Both the position numbers and the translations under genes were made by a program. From Streptomyces sp. DSM 15324 (lineage in GTDB: Bacteria; Actinomycetota; Actinomycetes; Streptomycetales; Streptomycetaceae): a stretch of 64,000 nt of DNA. The DNA lies in the NCBI RefSeq assembly GCF_001514285.1, contig NZ_KQ949031.1:186001-250000 (forward strand). Direction: 5' to 3'. Every line of letters starts with the position of its first letter. The stretch's first letter is position 1. Positions 33,574 through 41,999 of this stretch are shown in pieces. The notes beneath the pieces were generated by a model. The model worked only from the letters and a program-made list of their open reading frames with translations, did not search any database and was not told the origin of the DNA.

Positions 33574-34008
33574 ATGCGGAACACCGCGCGCTGGGCCGCG
33601 ACCCTCGGCCTCACGGCCGCCACCGTCTGCGCACCCCTGACCGGGGTCGCGCTCGCCGCCCCGGCCGCCGCCCCCGCCTCGCTCTACGCCCCGTCCGCCC
33701 TGGTGCTGACCATGGGGCACGGCGAGAGCGCCGCCACGGTGGGTGCCGCCCGTGCGGTCACCCTGAGCTGTGCGCCGGGACCCTCCGGCACCCACCCGGC
33801 GGCCGCGCGCGCCTGTGCGGAGCTACGGGCCGCCGGCGGCGATGTGGACGCCCTCGCGGGCCCGGGCGACGCCCTGTGCACCAAGCAGTACGCCCCGATC
33901 GTCGTCACGGTCGACGGCGTCTGGCAGGGCAAGCGTGTCGCCTATGAGCGCACGTTCGCCAACGAATGTGTGAAGAACGCTGCCGGGAGCAGCCTCTTCG
34001 CCTTCTGA
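33574..34008 (+). CDS. Streptomyces subtilisin inhibitor (SSI)-type protease inhibitor
   Basis: 144 residues: signal peptide (TARWAATLGLTAATVCAPLT, VALAAP) then a mature SSI fold with LYAPSALVLTMGHGESA, VTLSCAPGPSGTHPAAARAC and a C-terminal GVWQGKRVAYERTFANEC ending SSLFAF. The reactive loop is C-T-K-Q-Y, so P1 is Lys104, which predicts inhibition of trypsin-like as well as subtilisin-like proteases. Four cysteines pair as in SSI. ATG 33574 has GGAAGG 9 nt upstream; the nearer ATG at 33565 abuts that site. Secreted inhibitor, possibly partner to the S1 protease at 38197. Confidence 0.95.
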   Translation: MRNTARWAATLGLTAATVCAPLTGVALAAPAAAPASLYAPSALVLTMGHGESAATVGAARAVTLSCAPGPSGTHPAAARACAELRAAGGDVDALAGPGDALCTKQYAPIVVTVDGVWQGKRVAYERTFANECVKNAAGSSLFAF

Positions 34009-34147
34009 GACCGGGATCGCGCGGGTCCCGTGGACGCCGTGACCGGCCCGTGACGTGGGGAGTGCGGGCCAATGGACACGGGACGACCGTGATCTCGTAA
34101 CCCAGGGGCCGGACGGGCGGAGTGGGGCCGCCCGCCGGTCCCTGGGG

Positions 34148-34507
34148 TCATTCGGTACGGCTGTCCGTCAGGCCGTCGGGAAGTGAGGTGAGCGGTGGGA
34201 AGCGCCCCAGCAGGCCCGTCGCGCGGAACAGCCGGTGCAGATACGGCTGGTCGCAGACGACCCGCAGGCGACCGCCGCCGCGTACCGCCCGGTCCTGGGC
34301 CCGGCACAGCACCCGCAGCCCCGAACAGTCGAAGAACTCCACCCCGCGCAGATCGACCAGGACGTCGACGGCCGCCGCGGCCGTCACCGCGTCGAGCTGC
34401 TCCGCGACGAAGCCGGCCGTCGCCAGGTCTATCTCGCCCGTCAGCTCCACCACGGTGCAGGGGCCGGCGACACGAGTACGGGCAGGGGGATCGGCCGGTG
34501 GCGTCAT
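34148..34507 (-). CDS. STAS-domain anti-sigma factor antagonist (RsbV-like)
   Basis: 119 residues in a single STAS fold: TRVAGPCTVVELTGEIDLAT, VDVLVDLRGVEFFDCSGLRV with the phosphorylatable Ser in DCSGL, LCRAQDRAVRGGGRLRVVC. It would bind an anti-sigma kinase when unphosphorylated and be reset by a PP2C phosphatase. Three such phosphatases are encoded in this window. GAGGTGGAG precedes the ATG. Confidence 0.92.
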   Translation of the reverse strand: MTPPADPPARTRVAGPCTVVELTGEIDLATAGFVAEQLDAVTAAAAVDVLVDLRGVEFFDCSGLRVLCRAQDRAVRGGGRLRVVCDQPYLHRLFRATGLLGRFPPLTSLPDGLTDSRTE

Positions 34508-34620
34508 GTCCGCTCCACCTCGGCAGGGGCTTTCGGGCGGCTTTCGGGAGCCGCTTCGGAGCCGGTAGCTACCCCGTTGGGGCGCTCGGCATCCCTGCTC
34601 GGCCGGGCGCAAGATCTAGT

Positions 34621-34764
34621 TCACTCGTCCCAGTGAATTTCCGGCATATCACTTGTTGTCGGGTCTTCGAGATGGTCCAGCTCGTCGGTGCGGGCCTCGG
34701 CGTCCTCTATCTCCCGCAGGACCGCCTCGAGCGCGGTCTCGGGCGGTTCGCGGTCGTCGGACAT
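34621..34764 (-). CDS. small acidic protein
   Basis: 47 residues, MSDDREPPETALEAVLREIE and DAEARTDELDHLEDPTTSDM, ending EIHWDE. It is extremely acidic and has no recognised family. A strong GAGGAGC ribosome site precedes the ATG and codons are G/C-biased at the third position, so it is likely real. It lies 35 bp after the broken Ppx gene on the same strand. Confidence 0.6.
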   Translation of the reverse strand: MSDDREPPETALEAVLREIEDAEARTDELDHLEDPTTSDMPEIHWDE

Positions 34765-34799
34765 GGCCTGCTCCTCGCGTCGGGCGTCTTCGGGGCCCT

Positions 34800-35671
34800 T
34801 CAGTGTCGCGCGACGCGCAGCGGCACCGGCTCCGGGGGGCCGGGGGCCCCGTCGGTCTCGCCGCTGACCCGCGCCCACCAGGACGGGCCGTCCTCGATGT
34901 GCCGCAGCAGGACGCCCTCGCGGATCGCCCAGGGGCAGACCGTGACCGTGCGCAGCCCCGTCAGCTTCATCGCCGTGTGCCCCACCACCGCCCCGGCCAG
35001 GCTCTGCGCCGCGCGCGGTGCGGAGATACCGGGCAGCCGGGCGCGTTCCGCCGCCGGGAGTTCGGCCAGCCGTTCGATCGCCGTCCGCAGGTCACGGCGG
35101 TGCAGGCTGCGGTCCACGAACGGACCGTGCCGGCCCGGCAGGGCCCCGCACAGCCGGCCGAGCTGCTGGAAGGTGCGGGGGTCAGGCGGTTCGCCCCGAG
35201 CGGCAGCGAGGCCACGAAGTCCGGCAGCCGGCCCCGGCCGAACGCCACCTCGAACGAGCCGCCGCCGATGTCCAGCAGCGCGAGCGGCCCGGACCGCCAG
35301 CCCATCCAGCGGCGGGCGCCGAGGAAGGTCAGCTCCGCCTCCAGCTCGCCCGGCAGGGTGCACAGCGCGACCCCGGTCCGGGTGCGGACCGCCCGGAGCA
35401 CCTCCGTCCGGTTGGGGGCGGCGCGCACCACGGCGGTCGCGAAGGCCAGGGGACCGGCCGCACCCCACCGGTCCGCGGTCCGGGCCGCCGCGGCGACCGC
35501 GGTCACCAGCCGTTCCACGGCCTCCTCCGGGACGGGCGCGCCCGGACGGACCCGTTCCGACAGGCGCAGCCGCCACTTCTCCGTGTGCACCGGGAGCGGG
35601 ACCCCGCCCTCGGCGTCCGCCACCACCAGCCGTACCGCGTTCGACCCCACGTCCAGCACGCTGATTCTCAT
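34800..35671 (-). pseudogene. Ppx/GppA phosphatase gene interrupted by a frameshift
   Basis: The first part reads MRISVLDVGSNAVRLVVADA and goes through the Ppx/GppA actin-like ATPase motifs (FATAVVRAAPNR, ALLDIGGGSFEVAFG) up to LPLGANRLT. Around 35175-35190, at a run of five C, the homologous sequence moves to another frame and continues PDPRTFQQLGRLCG, AIERLAELPAAERARLPGIS, AAQSLAGAVVGHTAMKL to GLRTVTVCPWAIREGVLLRH. Compared with homologues a short piece (about 8 residues, after NRLT) is also missing, so the frameshift and small deletion appear together. Exopolyphosphatase/pppGpp hydrolase activity is probably lost, unless this is a sequencing error. Confidence 0.78.
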
Positions 35672-35808
35672 GGCCCGGCGCGTACCCAGAGGGGCGATTC
35701 CCTACGCCGGACGCGGTACGAAAGGAGCCACCGTCCCGCAGCGGACGGTGGCCCCTCGTACTGCGGCGCTCGCCGTTCCCCGGTGGGCCGGGGTGCGGAC
35801 CGGCGGGG

Positions 35809-37308
35809 CTACATGTGGACGACCGGTGCGGCTTCCGGGTCCTGCTCCGGCACCCCGCGGCGGAAGAGCGCGAACGCGATCACCGCGCCCGCCACGAACA
35901 TGCCCGCCGACCACCAGAAGGCGGTGGTGTAGGCCTCGATCGTGGCCTGCGCCTGGACCAGCTTGCTGGTGGCGTCCCGCCCGGCCAGGTAGTCGGTCGC
36001 GGCGCTCGCGGCGAGGGTGTTGAGCAGTGCCGTACCGATGGAACCGCCGACCTGCTGCATGGCGTTGACCGTCGCGGACGCCACCCCGGCGTCCTCGGCC
36101 GCGACCCCGCCGGTGGCCATCTGCATGGCGGGCGGCATGACCAGGCCGAGTCCGATGCCGGTGACGACCAGCTGCGGCAGCACCGCGCTCACGTAGTCCG
36201 AGCCGACGCCGATCCCGGTCAGCCAGGCCATGCCGGCGGCGGCGATCGCGAAGCCCAGCGGAATGACCGCCTTCGGTCCCATCCGGGGCACCAGGACGGT
36301 GGTGCCCAGCTGGGCCGTCACCATCAGCGCGCCGACCATCGGCAGGAACGCCACACCGGTCTTCGTCGGGCTGAAGCCCAGGTTGAGCTGGAGGTAGTAG
36401 GTGAGGAAGAGGAACACGCCGAACATGCCGGCGCCGGAGATCAGCACGGCGAAGAAGGAGGCGGCACGGTTGCGGTCGAGCAGGATGCGCAGCGGCAGCA
36501 GCGGATGCGCGGCGCGGGTCTGCCACCAGGCGAAGGCCACCAGCAGCACCCCGCCCGCGATCAGGAAGCCCCAGGTCAGGGGGGAGCCCCAGTCGTGCGT
36601 CTCGGCGTTGGAGAAGCCGTAGACCAGGGAGAACAGTCCGGCGGCGACCAGGAAGGTGCCGGGGACGTCGAGCTTGGAGTTGCCCGCGTCGCGGTGGTTG
36701 GTCAGCAGGATCCAGCCGCCCGCGAAGGCGAGGACCGCGATGGCCACGTTGACGTAGAGGGTCCAGCGCCAGTCCAGCGCGTCGGTCAGGATGCCACCGA
36801 GCAGCAGGCCCACCGCGCCGCCCGCGCCGGCGATGGCGCCGTAGACGCTGAACGCCTTGGCGCGCTCCTTGGCGTCGGTGAACGTCGTGTTGAGCAGGGA
36901 GAGCGCGGCCGGGGCGAGCAGCGCGCCGAACGCGCCCTGCAGCGCGCGGGCGGTGACCAGCATCTCGAAGTTCGTGGCCGCGCCGCCGAGCGCGGAGACC
37001 GCGGCGAAGCCGACGACGCCGATGAGGAAGGCGGTCTTGCGGCCGAAGAGGTCGGCTATGCGGCCGCCGAGCAGCAGCAGTGAGGCGAAGGCCAGGGCGT
37101 AGGCGGTGACGATCCACTGCCGGTTGCCGTCGGAGAAGCCGAGGTCGGCCTGGGCCGAGGGCAGGGCGATGTTCACGATGGTGGCGTCCAGCACCACCAT
37201 CAGCTGGGCCAGGGCGACGACCGCGAGGATCCACCATTTCCTGGCGGAGGCGGACGGCGCCGGCTCGGTGCCCGTGCGGGCGCCGTCCGTCAAGGTCTTC
37301 GAGGGCAT
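35809..37308 (-). CDS. MFS drug exporter (DHA2/EmrB-QacA, 14 helices)
   Basis: 499 residues with about 14 membrane helices. First helix WWILAVVALAQLMVVLDATI, then the DHA2 motif VLDATIVNIALPSAQADL, motif A LLLGGRIADLFGRKTAFLIG and motif C-like AIAGAGGAVGLLLGGILTDA. It exports a lipophilic drug or metabolite by proton antiport. The promoter region carries two CGAAAC/GTTTCG palindromes, so a TetR-type repressor is expected. A degraded gene lies immediately upstream where such a regulator might have been. Confidence 0.94.
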   Translation of the reverse strand: MPSKTLTDGARTGTEPAPSASARKWWILAVVALAQLMVVLDATIVNIALPSAQADLGFSDGNRQWIVTAYALAFASLLLLGGRIADLFGRKTAFLIGVVGFAAVSALGGAATNFEMLVTARALQGAFGALLAPAALSLLNTTFTDAKERAKAFSVYGAIAGAGGAVGLLLGGILTDALDWRWTLYVNVAIAVLAFAGGWILLTNHRDAGNSKLDVPGTFLVAAGLFSLVYGFSNAETHDWGSPLTWGFLIAGGVLLVAFAWWQTRAAHPLLPLRILLDRNRAASFFAVLISGAGMFGVFLFLTYYLQLNLGFSPTKTGVAFLPMVGALMVTAQLGTTVLVPRMGPKAVIPLGFAIAAAGMAWLTGIGVGSDYVSAVLPQLVVTGIGLGLVMPPAMQMATGGVAAEDAGVASATVNAMQQVGGSIGTALLNTLAASAATDYLAGRDATSKLVQAQATIEAYTTAFWWSAGMFVAGAVIAFALFRRGVPEQDPEAAPVVHM

Positions 37309-37368
37309 GGGGAACCACTCCAGGGAGGTCGGTGCGATGGAGCAGGCGGATGGGCAAAGAGAACGTAA

Positions 37369-37427
37369 ACGAAACGGTTTCGTACACATCGAGGCTAGAC
37401 CACTTTGAGCGAAACGGCAAAGTTTCG
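37369..37427. promoter_or_regulatory. two operators for the MFS exporter
   Basis: ACGAAAC-G-GTTTCGT (37369-37383) is a perfect 15-bp palindrome; a second site CGAAAC-GGCAAA-GTTTCG (37410-37427) has the same half-site with a longer spacer. Both are 61-119 bp before the exporter start and are typical of TetR-family repressors. Confidence 0.72.
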
Positions 37428-37456
37428 TTACCGGGGCGGGAGTGGCCCGCCCCGCC

Positions 37457-37850
37457 CTACGTCCGCTGACGGCGCACCAGTTCGTGCAGGCGTCCGCTCG
37501 GGTCCGCGGGTGCTCTCGACGGCCGTGCGCTGGGTGTCGTTGTCCAGGGCCCTGGTCGTCGCCTCGTCGAGATGGCCCTCGATGGCCCGCATCCCGCCCA
37601 TCCGCAGGATCAGCGCGCTGTTGAGGGTGGCGAGCGTCGGCGCGACCGCGCCCGGCCAGGCGCTCGGCGCACCGAGCCGCTGCTGCTCCTCCAGGGTGGT
37701 GGCGTGCTGCCCGGCCCACGTGCGGAAGTAGCCGTCCGCACCGCCGGTCGCCTTCATCGTCTCGATCAACTGGAGCCCGGTGTAGGCGGTGTTGGTGAGC
37801 CGGGCGGGTCCGCCCGCAGTTTCGCCGTACGCGTCCCGCGCAGCCTGACG
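37457..37850 (-). pseudogene. gene remnant with frameshift, function unknown
   Basis: The minus strand has a strongly G/C3-biased frame reading TNTAYTGLQLIETMKATGGA, DGYFRTWAGQHATTLEEQQR, LATLNSALILRMGGMRAIEG and HLDEATTRALDNDTQRT. Near 37525 the bias moves to another frame that ends DPSGRLHELVRRQRT and a stop at 37457. No start is visible. It is a truncated, frameshifted gene that I do not recognise; it is upstream of the exporter on the same strand. Confidence 0.6.
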
Positions 37851-38196
37851 ACGTCGGATTCTCCGACGTCCGCAGCCGGGTGGGTCGGAACTGCCGTGAT
37901 CGAGACATCCGATCCGGCGGGGGTTGTGGGACGGCTGTGCGCCTGGCGGGTTTTCGGCGCCCGTGTCCTGGAAGGATCCCGTCCGCTTCGACGGCGGACG
38001 TCGCGGTATGGGTGGGTGCCTCCCCGTGGCCCGGTCAGGGCGCGGTCATGGCCGATTCCGCATTGCGCAAAGGAAGTTGGCAAACGCGATTGAACGCATC
38101 CCGCGTCCCGCGCGTACTCAGGGCCAACCAGGCGCCGCTGTACGGAGCTGCCGGCGACCGGCAGCCAGACCCCGCCCCCCCAGGAGGTCGAGTTTT
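37851..38196. other. upstream region of the S1 protease gene
   Basis: 346 bp without a gene. GACGTCGGA-TTC-TCCGACGTC (37850-37870) is a perfect 9-bp-arm palindrome at its left end, possibly an operator or end-of-gene hairpin. AGGAGG (38182-38187) is the protease ribosome site. Confidence 0.55.
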
Positions 38197-39636
38197 TTGA
38201 GTCACAAGCGAGTTACGAAGCGTAAGGCCATCATCGCGGTCGGTGGTGTCGCGGCGCTCGGAGCGGCGGCCATCCTGCTTCCCCAGGCCAACGCCTCCCA
38301 GGACGGCTCCCCCGACGCCGCCTCCGTGAAGACCCTGAAGACGGGCGACGCCTCGAACCTCGCCGCGCAGCTCCAGCAGCTGCTCGGGGACGCCTTCGCC
38401 GGCTCCTACTACGACTCCGGCCGGCAGCAGCTGGTCGTCAACGTCGCCGACGGCTCCGGCGACAAGAGCAACGCCGTCGCCCAGGCCGAGAAGGCCGGCG
38501 CCAAGGTCCGCGAGGTCCAGAACAGCGCGGCCGAGCTCGAGGCGGCCGCGAAGACCCTGAAGACCAAGGCGACCATCACGGGCACCGCGTGGGGCGTCGA
38601 CCCGCGGACGAACCAGATCGTGGTCACCGCCGACTCCACCGTCACCGGCGCCAAGTGGGACCGGCTGGAGTCCACCGTCCAGAGCCTCGGCTCGGGCATG
38701 GCGACGGTCAAGAAGTCCGCCGGCACCTTGTCCACCAAGGTCTCCGGCGGCGACGCCATCTTCGGCGGCGGGGCCCGCTGCTCCCTCGGCTTCAACGTCA
38801 CCGCCAAGGACGGCTCGCCCGCCTTCCTGACGGCCGGTCACTGCGGCGTCGCCGCGGAGCAGTGGTCCGACTCCGAGAACGGCCAGCCGATCGCCACCGT
38901 CGACCAGGCGACCTTCCCCGGCGACGGTGACTTCGCACTCGTGAAGTACGACGACCCGAACACCCAGGCGCCGAGCGAGGTCAATGTCGGCCAGCAGACC
39001 GTCGCCATCTCGCAGGCCGCCGACGCGGTCGTGGGCACCCAGGTCTTCCGGATGGGCAGCACCACCGGCCTCAAGGACGGCAACGTCCTCGCCCTCGACG
39101 CCACGGTCAACTACCCCGAGGGCACCGTCACCGGTCTCATCCAGACCGACGTCTGCGCCGAGCCCGGCGACAGCGGCGGCTCCCTGTTCACCCAGGACGG
39201 CCTCGCGGTCGGCCTGACCTCCGGCGGCAGCGGCGACTGCACCGTCGGCGGCGAGACCTTCTTCCAGCCGGTGACCACCGCCCTCCAGGCGACCGGAGCG
39301 AGCCTCGGCGGTGGCGTGGGCGCCGGCGACGGCGTCGGCGACAACGGCCAGGGCGCCGGCGCGGTCGACCAGAACGGCGACGGCATCGACGACCAGACCG
39401 GCGAGGCCGTCAACGGCAACGGTCAGGACGCCGGCAACGGCCAGGGCGCCGGCGCGGTCGACCAGAACGGCGACGGCATCGACGACCAGACCGGCGAGGC
39501 CGTCAACGGCAACGGTCAGGACGCCGGCAACGGCAAGGGCCAGGACGCCGGCAACGGGGCGCAGGACCAGAACGGCGCCCAGCAGCAGAACGACAACGGT
39601 CTCGAGGGCGGCGCGGGCGTGACCGCGTCCCACTGA
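38197..39636 (+). CDS. secreted S1-family protease (streptogrisin/alpha-lytic type) with calcium-loop-like tail
   Basis: 479 residues, TTG start 9 nt after AGGAGG. A signal region (KAIIAVGGVAALGAAAILLP) and pro-domain (to about residue 185) precede the mature enzyme at DAIFGGGARCSLGFNV. Catalytic triad: His215 (LTAGHCG), Asp245 (DGDFALVKY), Ser326 (EPGDSGGSLF); paired cysteines match streptogrisins. Residues from about 375 form an unusual tail: two exact copies of a 31-residue unit with VDQNGDGIDDQ, a D-x-N-x-D-G-x-x-D calcium-loop pattern, then Asn/Gln/Gly-rich sequence. The tail could bind Ca2+ or anchor the enzyme outside. A bidirectional terminator follows. Confidence 0.94.
   Translation: MSHKRVTKRKAIIAVGGVAALGAAAILLPQANASQDGSPDAASVKTLKTGDASNLAAQLQQLLGDAFAGSYYDSGRQQLVVNVADGSGDKSNAVAQAEKAGAKVREVQNSAAELEAAAKTLKTKATITGTAWGVDPRTNQIVVTADSTVTGAKWDRLESTVQSLGSGMATVKKSAGTLSTKVSGGDAIFGGGARCSLGFNVTAKDGSPAFLTAGHCGVAAEQWSDSENGQPIATVDQATFPGDGDFALVKYDDPNTQAPSEVNVGQQTVAISQAADAVVGTQVFRMGSTTGLKDGNVLALDATVNYPEGTVTGLIQTDVCAEPGDSGGSLFTQDGLAVGLTSGGSGDCTVGGETFFQPVTTALQATGASLGGGVGAGDGVGDNGQGAGAVDQNGDGIDDQTGEAVNGNGQDAGNGQGAGAVDQNGDGIDDQTGEAVNGNGQDAGNGKGQDAGNGAQDQNGAQQQNDNGLEGGAGVTASH
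39346..39531 (+). repeat. two tandem 93-bp coding repeats in the protease tail
   Basis: Two units of 93 bp (31 codons) at 39346-39438 and 39439-39531 are essentially identical at DNA level, encoding GQGAGAVDQNGDGIDDQTGE then AVNGNGQDAGN. The near identity points to recent duplication. Confidence 0.9.
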
Positions 39637-39670
39637 CACCGCATCGGCACCAGCCGATCACCGGCACCGC

Positions 39671-39710
39671 GTGAACGGTCCGGCCCTCCGGCGGGGGCCG
39701 GGCCGTTCAC
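39671..39710. terminator. bidirectional hairpin terminator
   Basis: 16-bp arms (39671-39686 and 39695-39710) with one mismatch and an 8-nt loop, between the convergent protease and phosphatase genes. Confidence 0.8.
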
Positions 39711-39714
39711 GCGC

Positions 39715-41850
39715 TCAGGTCGCCCGCAGCAACAACAGCGCCACGTCGTCGAGCCGTTCCTCGGCCGCCGCGTACGGCCCCACCAGATCGTCGGCCAGTT
39801 CCTCCAGCGGACGGCCACCCCTCTCGCCCAGCCGCCGCCCCAGCCCGGCGACCGCGTCCTCGATGTCCACCCCCGGCGACTCGATCAGCCCGTCCGTGTA
39901 CAGGGCGAGCACACAACCGGGGGCCAGCTCCACCTCCGTCGTCGGATACGCCGCCGACCCGTCGATGCCCAGCAGCGGACCACCCGCGAGGTCCAGCACC
40001 CGCACCTGTCCGTCCGCCCGGCGCAACAGCGGCGGCGGATGCCCGGCCCGCGCCATCACCGCCCGCCCGCGGGCCGGGTCCAGCCGCAGGTACAGACAGC
40101 TGGCGAAGAGATCGGACCCCAGGTCGATCAGCAGCCGGTTGGTGCTGCGCATCACCTCCGCGGGCTCCTGCCCCACGGTCGTGTACGCCCGTACGGCCGT
40201 GCGGAGCTGCCCCATCAGCCCCGCCGCCGTCACGTTGTGGCCCTGCACGTCCCCGATCACCGCCGCCGCCAGCGGCCGGGACGGCACCAGGTCGTAGAAG
40301 TCGCCGCCGATCTCCATGCCCCGGGTGGCCGGCAGATAGCGGGCGGCCGCCCGCACCCCGGGCAGCCGCGGCAGCGTGTGGGGGAGCAGGGCCGCCTGGA
40401 GTCCGTGCGCGAGCTGGTGCTTGACGTCGTACAGCAGCGCCCGGTCCAGGGCCTGCGCGATCAGCCCCGCCACACTGCTCAGCACCGCCCGCTCGTGCGT
40501 GGAGAACTCACGCGGCCGCCCGTACGCCAGCACACACGCGCCCACCGGACGGCCCGAGGCGATCAGCGGCAGGTACGCCCAGGCCGCGAGACCGTCCGGG
40601 GAGGACCGCTCGGCCGGGTAGAGCTGCTCCAGCTGCCGCCGGGACGAGAAGAACGACGGGACGCCGTGCGCGACCGCGTGCGCGCCCGGCGACGCCGTCG
40701 ACAGCGGCATCCCCTCGTACCGCTCCACCGTGTGCGGGTCGGGATAGCCGTGATGGCCCAGCACCCGCAGCCGTCCCGCCCGCGCCCCGAGCAGTGCCAG
40801 CGCCTGGCTGCCCACGGTCGGCGCGATCTCGTCCGCGACCAGCCCCACCACGTCCTGCACGGTCACCGTCTCGGTGAGCGCCCCCGCCAGACTCAGCGCC
40901 TGCGACATCGACACCAGCCGGCTCGGCGCGTCCCCCGGCCGGGCCGGCGAGGGCTTCGGCTCCGACACGTTCCGCGCCCGGGTGATCCGGACGCTGATCC
41001 CCGTGGTGCTCGGGTACAGGCGGAACGACAGCCACTCCTTGGGCGGCCGCAGCGCCACGAACGACACGGGGGCCTGCCCGATCAGCGCCGCCCGGTAACG
41101 CTCCTCGTACGAGGGGTCGTTGAGCCAGGGCACCGCGGCCCACAGCTGCGCCCCCAGCAGGGCGCGCACCGGCACCCCGAGCAGATCCGCGGCCGCCGTG
41201 TTGGCGAAGCCCACCCGGCCGCTCAGATCCAGCGAACACAGCCCGTACGGCAGCCGGGCCACCATCCGCGCCGCCTCCACCGTGCCGAGGGTGTCCGCGG
41301 TCCCGCCGATCGACCAGGCGTCCATCAGATCGGACTCGACCCCCAGCGGCCGGTTCTCCGCCGCCGTCCGCTCCAGCCGCACCGCCAGCCGGTCGCACCC
41401 CGCCGTCAGCTCCTCGCGCTCCCGCTCGGACAGCTCCGCCGGATGCGAACCGGGCCAGGTCACGTACACCGCCCCGTACACCCGCGACTCGGTGGCCACC
41501 GGCAGCGCCGCCAGCGCGAAGGGATACGGCAGGACGACCGCGATCCGCGGATACCGGCGGGCCATGTCCTCCTCCCCGCCGACCCACACCAGTCGCCGCT
41601 CCCGGACCGCCTCCGCCACCGGGATCGGCGCGTTCAGGCCGACCCGCTCCCAGGGCGCCGAGAAGGAACGGGGCAGCCCCGCCGTCACCGCCATCTGGAG
41701 CACCGGCTCCTCGCCCGGCCGCAGGTACACCGCACCCGAGTGCGCGCCGACCGCGTCCATCATCGAGGTCAGCGCCAGCGACAGCAGCGGTCGGCCGACC
41801 GGCGTCCGCACGGCGGCCGCCGTCTGCCCGGTCTGGTTCCCGTCGGACAC
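39715..41850 (-). CDS. SpoIIE/PP2C phosphatase with GAF and PAS domains
   Basis: 711 residues from GTG 41850 (GGAGG upstream). Order: GAF (about 20-165; LTSMMDAVGAHSGAVYLRPG), PAS (about 190-300; YGLCSLDLSGRVGFANTAAA), a second GAF (about 325-480; SLAGALTETVTVQDVVGLVA), then the PP2C domain (LQAALLPHTLP, RYLPATRGMEIGGDFYDLVP, AAVIGDVQGHN, LALYTDGLIE, RLDDVALLLL) with its metal-binding aspartates. No C-terminal ATPase. It probably dephosphorylates a STAS antagonist. Divergent from a second phosphatase gene. Confidence 0.93.
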   Translation of the reverse strand: MSDGNQTGQTAAAVRTPVGRPLLSLALTSMMDAVGAHSGAVYLRPGEEPVLQMAVTAGLPRSFSAPWERVGLNAPIPVAEAVRERRLVWVGGEEDMARRYPRIAVVLPYPFALAALPVATESRVYGAVYVTWPGSHPAELSEREREELTAGCDRLAVRLERTAAENRPLGVESDLMDAWSIGGTADTLGTVEAARMVARLPYGLCSLDLSGRVGFANTAAADLLGVPVRALLGAQLWAAVPWLNDPSYEERYRAALIGQAPVSFVALRPPKEWLSFRLYPSTTGISVRITRARNVSEPKPSPARPGDAPSRLVSMSQALSLAGALTETVTVQDVVGLVADEIAPTVGSQALALLGARAGRLRVLGHHGYPDPHTVERYEGMPLSTASPGAHAVAHGVPSFFSSRRQLEQLYPAERSSPDGLAAWAYLPLIASGRPVGACVLAYGRPREFSTHERAVLSSVAGLIAQALDRALLYDVKHQLAHGLQAALLPHTLPRLPGVRAAARYLPATRGMEIGGDFYDLVPSRPLAAAVIGDVQGHNVTAAGLMGQLRTAVRAYTTVGQEPAEVMRSTNRLLIDLGSDLFASCLYLRLDPARGRAVMARAGHPPPLLRRADGQVRVLDLAGGPLLGIDGSAAYPTTEVELAPGCVLALYTDGLIESPGVDIEDAVAGLGRRLGERGGRPLEELADDLVGPYAAAEERLDDVALLLLRAT

Positions 41851-41999
41851 GGCGCCCACCTCCTCGGCCCACCGACCATCCCGGGTTCCGGCTCCAAATC
41901 TGCCCCCTACCGGGCCGGGGCGCACGGCGAACGCGCGCACGGCGGGGCGGACGGCCCCGCCGTGAGGAGGGGCTGCGCCCGGGTCGCATACGCGCTGTA

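Noticed and set aside
39346..39531. CRISPR-like or mobile repeat in the protease tail
   Set aside because: It consists of two in-frame coding units of 93 bp within one gene, so it is a protein repeat.
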